From JALSJK01 sp964530345 (GTDB lineage: Bacteria > Pseudomonadota > Gammaproteobacteria > Methylococcales > Methylomonadaceae): a DNA stretch of 27,227 bases. Position numbers and translations under genes: made by a program. Every line of letters starts with the position of its first letter. Positions within the stretch are counted from its first letter, which is position 1. Positions 16,740-23,579 of the stretch are shown piece after piece. Under the pieces are notes generated by a model. The model was given only the letters and a program-made list of their open reading frames with translations, made no database searches and was not told where the DNA came from. Where the stretch lies: the NCBI GenBank assembly GCA_964530345.1, contig CAZGYJ010000016.1, positions 1 through 27,227 on the forward strand, written 5' to 3'.

Positions 16740-17705
16740 TTATGCCGCTTGACGTCTTCTGGTTCCGAACAACCCTAAGATGGCTGTGCCAAACAACCAT
16801 ACTGCGGTTGGAACAGGTACTGGAGAAGCAGAAACTTCCCAGCCAATATCTTTAAGTACTGCATAGTCAAGGTTTGTTGGCAATTTACGGGTACCATCTT
16901 CAATAGTGGGGTCCATTAGTGCATCTATTTGCCCATCTAACCCGCCGCCTAAACCATTGGTTCCATCGGCAAAATGTGTTCCATCATCTGTCAAATCAAC
17001 TGGTAATCCATTATTGATTGCAAGAACATTGTCCCCCCTATATATCTTTCCTCCAGGAAAATCAAAGATATTATTCTCCCACTGCTCACTTTGCCCAATT
17101 CCCAATATGTGTCCAAGCTCGTGTAGTGCAAATGAATAAAAATCACTTTGACCATCAGGGACATCTGTAGTTGTTAAATCATCATCAAAATACCACGTTG
17201 TTGAAGGCTCATTATCAAAAGCCAGCCATCCGCCCCAACTGACAAAACCATCCTTCCCTCGAGTTCTAACATTTTGCTCGTAATTACTATCACCATTTAC
17301 TGTTAAATTTTCGGCATCGACCCCTCCAAAACTCGATAAGGCTACTGTAGATCCAGGAAGAGTATCTGAACCAACAAAAATTTTATATTCATTTTCTTGT
17401 ACGCTGAAGTTGTTTTTTGTAGTATATCGAGCAATCAGATCTCCATTATCTTCAATAATATCTGATGGATTTCCAAACCTTGCATCATACGAAGAACCAC
17501 CAGGTATTGAAACAGCAGCATTTAGATGGGATGTTATCCTAGAGCCCCAAAAATTTCCAGCCGCTTCAAGAACTTGTTTTTTTTGCTCTGTATCAAAAAA
17601 ACCACTATTATCTAAACTGTAATCAAACGTAATATTAAGGGCCATTGCACTTTGGCTAGCGCCTAAACTTAGGGTTACCGCTAACCCAAAATGATATATT
17701 TTCAT
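16740..17705 (-). CDS. Exported metalloprotease-like protein with PEP-CTERM anchor
   Basis: A 321-aa secreted protein. The signal peptide ends near SAMA (22). A zincin-type motif H195-E-L-G-H199 sits in FALHELGHILGIGQ, with a later DALMDP (261-266) that could be the Met-turn region. The third ligand expected in HExxHxxGxxH is Q205, so another His, perhaps H244 (GTHFADG), may serve. The C-terminus has VPVPTAVWLFG, a hydrophobic helix and RRR (about 296-318), the PEP-CTERM sorting signal processed by exosortase, so the protein is probably a surface or matrix protein. The ATG at 17705 is preferred because GGAG lies six bases upstream; the ATG at 17717 contains that site. It converges on nirJ. 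Substrate unknown. Confidence 0.85.
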   Translation of the reverse strand: MKIYHFGLAVTLSLGASQSAMALNITFDYSLDNSGFFDTEQKKQVLEAAGNFWGSRITSHLNAAVSIPGGSSYDARFGNPSDIIEDNGDLIARYTTKNNFSVQENEYKIFVGSDTLPGSTVALSSFGGVDAENLTVNGDSNYEQNVRTRGKDGFVSWGGWLAFDNEPSTTWYFDDDLTTTDVPDGQSDFYSFALHELGHILGIGQSEQWENNIFDFPGGKIYRGDNVLAINNGLPVDLTDDGTHFADGTNGLGGGLDGQIDALMDPTIEDGTRKLPTNLDYAVLKDIGWEVSASPVPVPTAVWLFGTAILGLFGTRRRQAA

Positions 17706-17906
17706 TTTTTTCTCCATATTATTTCAAAAATTATCGAAGAACCTGACACTCAAGTCATTTACATTAATTCAAAATGAGTAGCCATCTTCTTTAAACAAAT
17801 GTCGCAATTATAAATTATTCATTATTTATCAACTTACCTCCTGAGGTTTATTTTATAAGAATCCAAAATTAATTTTTTTAACGCATAAAAGTACAATATA
17901 TTCGTA
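17706..17906. other. AT-rich intergenic stretch upstream of the PEP-CTERM gene
   Basis: Part of a gap of more than 300 bases. I see no gene or RNA here, and no convincing sigma-70 promoter for the minus-strand gene. The rest of the gap is the miniature element that follows. Confidence 0.5.
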
Positions 17907-17914
17907 TAATTATT

Positions 17915-18079
17915 GTAACTATTCAGCGTATTTATAGATTCAATATCAGTGACTTATTCCAGAAGACGCCGTAAATACGTCCCTGTAGGCTTGGTTGTGT
18001 CATCCATGACACATACACTTATTCCATAAGCCACTACTATTGAATGATTTTAGCTAAATTAAACATGTTGAATAGTTAC
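17915..18079. mobile_element. 165-bp non-coding miniature inverted-repeat element with 8-bp target duplication
   Basis: The ends are perfect 11-bp inverted repeats, GTAACTATTCA (17915-17925) and TGAATAGTTAC (18069-18079); with mismatches the match extends to about 17 of 20. It is flanked on both sides by the same 8 bases, TAATTATT (17907-17914 and 18080-18087), a target-site duplication. The interior has no ORF but has a hairpin, TGTGTCAT-CC-ATGACACA (17996-18013). Ends starting GTAA and an 8-bp duplication are features of IS66-family elements, so it may be mobilised by such a transposase; this is inference. The right duplication covers the stop codon of the next gene without changing its product. 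Confidence 0.85.
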
Positions 18080-18082
18080 TAA

Positions 18083-19474
18083 TTATTTATATACATAATA
18101 ATATTCGCCCGGTCTATTATTGTATTGGACCTGAAAATAATTATTGCTTTCAGACAAAATATTTCCACCGACAATCGATAAATTCAACCGAGTATTAAAA
18201 TCTTTGAACGAATCAACAATACCATTTAGAACATTGAAATGATGAGCGTAAACATTATTAAAATTTTGCACTAATATCTGATTAGTAAACAAATATTGGT
18301 TTGCCAATAAACGTTCCAACTCAATTTTATGAAGTTTTGCAAATAGCGGCTGAAATGCCTCCTCAGCAGCCCTAGCGCCAGCCCGCGAGTTTAAATAGAT
18401 AGTTTTCATTCTCCGGATCAATCTATTTTTTTCCTGAGCTTTTAGCCCAAATAACAATTCCCTGGCTTTAATCAGCGATTGCGATGTTAAGCTATTAAAT
18501 TTTTTTCTGTTGGGACGCTCCCTGAATTCCTTGACATAAAAATTTCGTTCGTAGGCTGCAACTGCAGGAGTGACAGGTACAGGAACACCAATAATATCTT
18601 CCAACAATTTATAAAAAGACAAGCCTAACAGCAAGGTTGATCTTGCCATCAATACCTTATTTTTCTCATCCTCAATGAGAATTGGATTGTAATCTTGCAC
18701 AATATTCATCAAATTATAATTTAACCCGGTGGGATGAATGTTTTTTACGACATAAAAATGAAACCAGGTATAAATATTTTCCCTTAATTCTTCCATTTGG
18801 TGTGGCAATTGATTTCCGAAATGAATCGTGGGCAAAGTTTCATTAATTAACTGGGCATAAACGGCTGTACTCCCTTTTGGCGCATCTTGAAAATCCCTGA
18901 TGGCCCATCTTTTGAGGTCATTTTTGTCAGCGTTGGATAACTTGTCACGAGCCATAAATTCTGCAATATCAGTTATCGCATCTATCATTAATTGTGATAA
19001 ATAATAACCATTTTTCTTTGCAACGTAGCTGCCGTTATATTGCAAAAAGAACTTCCTTTTCTTATCCATAACAAAAATTGGGTTGTATCTTTTAACTATA
19101 TTTAAAAAACTTTGTCGCCCTCCAATATTTTCTATGCGCCATTTATTCTCAAGCTCATAATAAACATTTTGAATCGCCAAAAGATATTCGAAATCTGTTT
19201 GTGCATTGTTAATGCCGTCATACATCGTCTTAAGTGATTGATGGGCGCGACTTGCTGCTTCAGGATTGGAATTAAAATCAGCAATACTCCAATAGTAAAT
19301 TTCCCATAACTCATCATTACTCAGATTATTATCTGCCAAAGTTCTGGATAATTGAATCAGATTGATAACATTGTCTCTGGTTAATGAATAACCGTTCCTA
19401 GATGCAATCAGAGTCTGGGCAAAACCAGATGCAGATAAACAAATAAGTATAAGTCCCATTACTATTTTTTTCAT
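18083..19474 (-). CDS. Exported repeat protein of unknown function
   Basis: A 463-aa protein with a clear signal peptide (MKKIVMGLILICLSASGFA, cut near 19). I do not recognise the family. It contains about three diverged tandem units of roughly 130 residues. FLNIVKRYNPIF (123-134) recurs as LMNIVQDYNPIL (255-266), and LSNDELWEIYYWSIADFNSNP (51-71) as LSNADKNDLKRWAIRDFQDAP (179-199), with a third degenerate form ending in FRERP (317-321). It is mostly helical by composition, with few Cys, so a periplasmic or secreted binding/scaffold role is possible but unproven. It is the last gene of the three-gene exported set, 97 bp after the cytochrome/PPC gene. GAGG precedes the ATG by nine bases. A miniature element inserted at its stop codon. 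Confidence 0.75.
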   Translation of the reverse strand: MKKIVMGLILICLSASGFAQTLIASRNGYSLTRDNVINLIQLSRTLADNNLSNDELWEIYYWSIADFNSNPEAASRAHQSLKTMYDGINNAQTDFEYLLAIQNVYYELENKWRIENIGGRQSFLNIVKRYNPIFVMDKKRKFFLQYNGSYVAKKNGYYLSQLMIDAITDIAEFMARDKLSNADKNDLKRWAIRDFQDAPKGSTAVYAQLINETLPTIHFGNQLPHQMEELRENIYTWFHFYVVKNIHPTGLNYNLMNIVQDYNPILIEDEKNKVLMARSTLLLGLSFYKLLEDIIGVPVPVTPAVAAYERNFYVKEFRERPNRKKFNSLTSQSLIKARELLFGLKAQEKNRLIRRMKTIYLNSRAGARAAEEAFQPLFAKLHKIELERLLANQYLFTNQILVQNFNNVYAHHFNVLNGIVDSFKDFNTRLNLSIVGGNILSESNNYFQVQYNNRPGEYYYVYK

Positions 19475-19571
19475 AATGCTTACCTCAAGTTAATGAATTA
19501 TGAGTACTATTAAGAATGAATCTACCACTTCAACGTCTGTTGAATTTCTCTCATCTTTCCAGATAAATCAT

Positions 19572-21425
19572 TTATTGATTTTCAGGAAGATAACGCACCA
19601 ACAATGTCGCACCTGAAAATCCCACTTCAGTGCGGACATGGATATAGTTCCAATTAGGTTTTGCCTTTTTTACTAAAATCCGTTCTTCATTTGTTGGGTT
19701 TTTTGAAATTGCATCGTAAACAGACCCTGTAGGTCTACTATCATGTTTGTGAAATAAATCCCCATTACCAACACCATGACTTAGAATGATTTCGTAAGAA
19801 TGGCCCACCTTGTCTTTTGTCACATAAAAATGCATCTGCGTTTGTTCGCCTCCTTCTAAATCTTTCAAACAAACTGCATTTCCTTCAATCAACTCACCAA
19901 AATCAACCGGTCTTTGGCCTTTTTGACAAGCATTTTCAATTTTTTTAATATGTTGAGGTGTTTCTGTGGTTGGAGTGGGTTTGACTGGTTTAGGTAAACT
20001 TGCAGGTAGAGACGATTTAGCGCCAATATCACTCGTTAATAAATCACATAACTCAGTTTTGACATAATCCATTGACTGGGAAAACCGAGAATAATCAATG
20101 TCGTAGTAGCTAGAACGTGCCAACTGCCGCGCATTTCCTTTCAAGGTATAATTCGCATACACTTTGTGTTGCAAGTATTCTTTCTGGTTATTGAACAATA
20201 TTCCGCACGCGGTCATTTCATAAGATGTCTGATTATTTCTGAGAATCGAGTCAATTTGCGAATTGTCTTCCGCGAGATCAAGTAATACTAATAGACTTAA
20301 TTGCTCAGGAAGTCTGCCACTACTCGCGTCCCATCTGGTATCTGCCAAGGTTGTCGTAGCATATTCAGTAGACAATTTATGCAATGGAAATTCATGCAAA
20401 GGATCCAGCCCCCACAGACGAACAATATCTATCCAGCCCCTGTAAATATTTCTGCTGATGGCTGCTGTCGAACCGCCTAATTTTTCAATCAATTGAGTTA
20501 GCTTAATTCTATCTTCTTGAGAAACTTCTCCCGCAGGCGCACAATATGCAAGGGTTAAATATTCTTCTCTCAAATCTTTATAAAGCGGAGATCGTTTAGC
20601 CCGCTTATATATACTTTCTGTTGCAGCACTGCCGATTTCGTTATTTGCTACCGTCAAGCTAATGCCATATTGATGATTAGGTAAACTTATATTGCCACCG
20701 ACTCTATAAAATCTTGGAGGAATGATGATGCTATGAAAACGATCCGGATTTTGTATTCCTTTCTCTATGCGCTGTAAAGTAGAGGCTTGCTCGGCAGTTA
20801 CTTTCTCTTTGTTCTGGCCGTTATCTGAAAAAAAACCAGGCCAATCCAGATAGTTTCCCCAGAAAGGTTTCATTGGGCCCTTGCTGGAAACACCACCTTG
20901 TCCATGACATTCACGACACTCATTGTTGTTGCCACCATTCGGACTTAAAGTGGGGGGACTGGCTCGAAAATCCAGGGATTTAAACTCCCAGTCACCTTCT
21001 TCGTCTAGATAGGCAATATCTACGACTTCATAACGGGGGGAGGATGGAATGGTATTGATATTCATCATAAACCTACCGTCTGACCCAAACAGCAAAAGAC
21101 CAGGCTCATCAACGCTTGTTTCCCCTAACCCTCTTGTTTTTGCCACAAAGGCAAAGTTTTTTCGTAAATGACTGGGAGAATGATCCAATAGCTCTTTTAC
21201 CGAACTAATGTTATTTTCCAGCACATAAGCCATAATCTCGTCAAGATCGGCCGGAAATTCTCCCGGTTCTGGCGCAGGATCTGCAACAGGAATAGGTACC
21301 TGAAATTCAGTAGGACTAATCGGACAGTCAAAATAACCATTTTTTGCATTGACCTGACCAACTACAGACAAAGTAGTAATGAGTAAAATTATCGATGATA
21401 GAATTTTTGAATTTCGTGGTGTCAT
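19572..21425 (-). CDS. Exported single-CXXCH protein with C-terminal PPC domain
   Basis: A 617-aa protein with a signal peptide (cut near VNA, 27). It has a Pro-rich stretch (42-57), a middle region with one heme-type motif C170-R-E-C173-H174 after NGGNNN, a WPGFFS segment soon after, and a large helical region. A Pro/Thr linker (about 485-505) leads to a C-terminal PPC (bacterial pre-peptidase) beta domain with NGDLFHKHDSRPTGSVYD and FSGATLLVRY. PPC domains usually occur on secreted enzymes. The heme motif predicts a covalently bound heme c, but no clear distal ligand is evident. The ATG at 21425 has GGAG six bases upstream; a TTG at 21437 is less likely. Function is unknown; its neighbours suggest a surface or secreted redox role. 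Confidence 0.78.
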   Translation of the reverse strand: MTPRNSKILSSIILLITTLSVVGQVNAKNGYFDCPISPTEFQVPIPVADPAPEPGEFPADLDEIMAYVLENNISSVKELLDHSPSHLRKNFAFVAKTRGLGETSVDEPGLLLFGSDGRFMMNINTIPSSPRYEVVDIAYLDEEGDWEFKSLDFRASPPTLSPNGGNNNECRECHGQGGVSSKGPMKPFWGNYLDWPGFFSDNGQNKEKVTAEQASTLQRIEKGIQNPDRFHSIIIPPRFYRVGGNISLPNHQYGISLTVANNEIGSAATESIYKRAKRSPLYKDLREEYLTLAYCAPAGEVSQEDRIKLTQLIEKLGGSTAAISRNIYRGWIDIVRLWGLDPLHEFPLHKLSTEYATTTLADTRWDASSGRLPEQLSLLVLLDLAEDNSQIDSILRNNQTSYEMTACGILFNNQKEYLQHKVYANYTLKGNARQLARSSYYDIDYSRFSQSMDYVKTELCDLLTSDIGAKSSLPASLPKPVKPTPTTETPQHIKKIENACQKGQRPVDFGELIEGNAVCLKDLEGGEQTQMHFYVTKDKVGHSYEIILSHGVGNGDLFHKHDSRPTGSVYDAISKNPTNEERILVKKAKPNWNYIHVRTEVGFSGATLLVRYLPENQ

Positions 21426-21550
21426 TTGATGCTCCAATTTTACTAAGTTGTTCTTGAGTGTGACTTATTGATCTATCTAAACAATGAAATAGATGATTTC
21501 TTCCATACAATTTTTGTCTGTCGATTTTAGTTTCTACATTCTCAACAGAG

Positions 21551-22330
21551 TTACTTTTCAGGTTTCACGCTAGCCTTAATATTTACGCCACTTGCGAAGC
21601 GATATCCATGAACAAAAACCCACCATTTACCTGGAACAGGGTTGCTAAATGTGCAGGTTTCATGATTGCCGTCCAACCATGGGTAGCAAACAAAATCGTA
21701 ATTTTCATCTGCCACATAAAGATCGGCATCTCCCGTTCCCCCCGACATTTCTACTTTTAATTCTGCTGTTCCTTCAGGAATCATTAAGGAATAATCTATC
21801 CATTGCCCTCGGGAAACTGACAGGTCGGCAACTGAATAAGTTTTAGCCGACGTATTTTCTTTGTAAGTAGCTTCTAAGCTAGCCGAGTAAAAATCAGTTT
21901 TTGCAAATAACCGGATATAATAGATGCCTGACTGAGGCTCAGTAAATGTGCATTCCGCTTCATTTTGATAACCTCGATTCCTGCTATCGTCTGCGACACA
22001 ATCATAATCTGATAATGTGGGTATGCTGCCTTGTTTAACATACAAAACTGAGTCGCCGGCGCAATAAGAATACCCTCCATCTCCAAAACAGTTAATCGAA
22101 AATCCTCCAGGAATGAAGTCATCGCTTTTAATGGTCAAAGCGGTCGTCTCATCAGGCACTGTAATTGAAAACAATAGGCTTTCATCTCTGTCAGCTTTTA
22201 GAGAAGTAATAGCCACACCATTTTCTAGCCTCGTTATATTCTGCGCCACGGCGGAAAAAGTCGAAACAACAAAAACAAACAGTGCATAAAGAATATAATT
22301 AGTTAAATATAATTGTCTTAAATGTCTCAT
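21551..22330 (-). CDS. Exported protein made of two PPC domains
   Basis: A 259-aa protein: signal peptide (cut near AVA, 29), then two bacterial pre-peptidase C-terminal (PPC) beta-sandwich domains (about 35-155 and 163-257). The second is typical: GTGDADLYV (198-206), a Cys pair C215/C226 that may form a disulfide, and FVHGYRFASGVN. The first is more diverged, with four Cys. No catalytic domain is present, so these are stand-alone PPC modules, perhaps for surface binding or for assembling with the CXXCH/PPC protein encoded 125 bp downstream. GAGGA lies seven bases before the ATG. An intrinsic terminator sits only about 27 bp upstream of the start. Confidence 0.82.
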   Translation of the reverse strand: MRHLRQLYLTNYILYALFVFVVSTFSAVAQNITRLENGVAITSLKADRDESLLFSITVPDETTALTIKSDDFIPGGFSINCFGDGGYSYCAGDSVLYVKQGSIPTLSDYDCVADDSRNRGYQNEAECTFTEPQSGIYYIRLFAKTDFYSASLEATYKENTSAKTYSVADLSVSRGQWIDYSLMIPEGTAELKVEMSGGTGDADLYVADENYDFVCYPWLDGNHETCTFSNPVPGKWWVFVHGYRFASGVNIKASVKPEK

Positions 22331-22356
22331 CTTCGAGTCCTCACGAAATTATTTAA

Positions 22357-22383
22357 TAAAAAACCCTTTTGTTCGAAAAGGGT
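22357..22383 (-). terminator. Intrinsic terminator between luxR-type gene and the PPC gene (possible attenuator)
   Basis: On the minus strand ACCCTTTT, a five-base loop, then AAAAGGGT is followed at once by a T run (TTTTTTATT reading on). The 8-bp perfect stem covers 22363-22383. It lies about 210 bases after the regulator stop and directly before the ribosome site of the PPC gene. It therefore either ends the regulator transcript or attenuates read-through into the exported genes. Confidence 0.75.
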
Positions 22384-22593
22384 GGCATTACTCAACCACA
22401 ACAATTCATCAACTTAATCAAATAAAGTGCTAGCTAAGGCTATTGATTATTCCTAAATAGCTAAACCGTTATTAAATCTGCCAATTAACTTTTAGCATAC
22501 GATAATTGTTACCTCTTAACAGCTACCTGAAAGGATAGTTTTCAGTCTATTCTGTATTTCTATATTTCAAAGAGAAATGTAAATCACAGGCTA
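22384..22593 (-). other. Leader region with two further hairpins ahead of the PPC gene
   Basis: Together with the terminator this is a 263-base non-coding gap. Two inverted repeats are visible: CTGAAA-N7-TTTCAG (22527-22545) and GCTATT-N11-AATAGC (22439-22461). No known riboswitch class was recognised, and no firm promoter. Confidence 0.4.
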
Positions 22594-23376
22594 TTATTTT
22601 TGAAATACCGGCTTAATAAGTCCCCTAATAATAGCTATTGAAAGTGCTTGAGCAGTATTTCTAGCCTCTAATTTTTTAATTATATTTTTACTATGAAATT
22701 TCACCGTATTTTCAGAAATGTATAATTTTGATCCAATTTCAGAGGCTGTCATACCATCGGCCACCCAAGTTAAACAATCAATTTCTCTACGGGTTAGTGT
22801 TTCTGAATGTCCAACCATTTCTGGCCTCAAAAGTTTAATAATCGACTGATGGATAAAGCACCCCAAGTAACTGGCATAAGGTGCTATCTGCTCAAGATAC
22901 CTCAGGCTTTGATCAGTAAATAAATCTTCATCCAGTCCTAATTCGAACACCCCGCTAACGCCCTTCGAATCAAAAACCGGCACCATAATTCCTGCCCTTA
23001 ATCCATATTCATGCTTCTCTTTAATTATGGTTTTAGCTTTATCAGACATTGTTTTGTTATTCAATTCTTGAGTATTCCAGAAAATAGGTGTTAAAGATTG
23101 CAAACATTTTCTGATGGCTGGGTCGAAAAGAAGATAGGATTTCTCTTTGTACCTATGGGTCCACCTGGTATTGCAATCACTCAATATCCTATATTTTTGA
23201 TCATGAAAATTACTGGCTGAAAACAAAAAATAAGAAAAAAAGGAAATTCCTAAATCCTTAGCAATTTTCGAACATAGCTTAATAATGTCAATCTCGTTGC
23301 GACTCGCGATGATTTGATCTTTTACTTGCTGCAAATCTAATGCATTATTATTGTCCGCACCCGTGATTTTTTTCAT
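22594..23376 (-). CDS. LuxR-family regulator with autoinducer-binding-like domain
   Basis: A 260-aa cytosolic transcription regulator. The N-terminal half matches the LuxR/TraR acyl-homoserine-lactone-binding domain and keeps its landmark residues: W72, Y76, D85, P86, W100 and G129. The C-terminal helix-turn-helix (about 193-255) has LTRREIDCLTWVADG and ISENTVKFH. No luxI synthase is in the window, so it may be a LuxR solo sensing its own or foreign signals; ligand unknown. The ATG at 23376 is preferred, six bases after AAGGAGG; a GTG at 23379 is too close. It lies upstream of the three exported-protein genes on the same strand and divergent from the CHAT gene, so either may be its target. 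Confidence 0.88.
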   Translation of the reverse strand: MKKITGADNNNALDLQQVKDQIIASRNEIDIIKLCSKIAKDLGISFFSYFLFSASNFHDQKYRILSDCNTRWTHRYKEKSYLLFDPAIRKCLQSLTPIFWNTQELNNKTMSDKAKTIIKEKHEYGLRAGIMVPVFDSKGVSGVFELGLDEDLFTDQSLRYLEQIAPYASYLGCFIHQSIIKLLRPEMVGHSETLTRREIDCLTWVADGMTASEIGSKLYISENTVKFHSKNIIKKLEARNTAQALSIAIIRGLIKPVFQK

Positions 23377-23448
23377 CACCTGCCTCCTTCTACAAAATCA
23401 GCATCTAGAAGTTGTAATAATGTTAATTTATGATCTCTTAAGTTATTC

Positions 23449-23472
23449 GTGATTACCTATGAACTAAATCAC
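23449..23472. promoter_or_regulatory. Dyad in the luxR/CHAT divergent region, possible operator
   Basis: GTGATT (23449-23454) and AATCAC (23467-23472) form a 6-bp dyad spanning 24 bp. The sequence TAAATCACAG here (23465-23474) also occurs just downstream of the regulator gene (22580-22589), ahead of the PPC leader. A shared regulator site is possible but untested. Two TGGACAT copies follow at about 23476 and 23489. Confidence 0.25.
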
Positions 23473-23579
23473 AGCTGGACATTTTTTTGGACATCTCATC
23501 AACTTTAAATTTATTATTTCTCGTATTTCATGGCCTTGGCCTTTAAACTGAATAAACAATATTACCAACCAAAATATAT

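Noticed and set aside
17915..18079. Small RNA gene or CRISPR-like repeat
   Set aside because: Terminal inverted repeats with a perfect 8-bp flanking duplication explain the unit better as a mobile element; no spacers or regular repeats are present.
22331..22593. Cyclic-di-GMP (GEMM) riboswitch in the PPC leader
   Set aside because: GGTAGC and GGTAAC words are present, but the conserved core and its order do not match the GEMM consensus.
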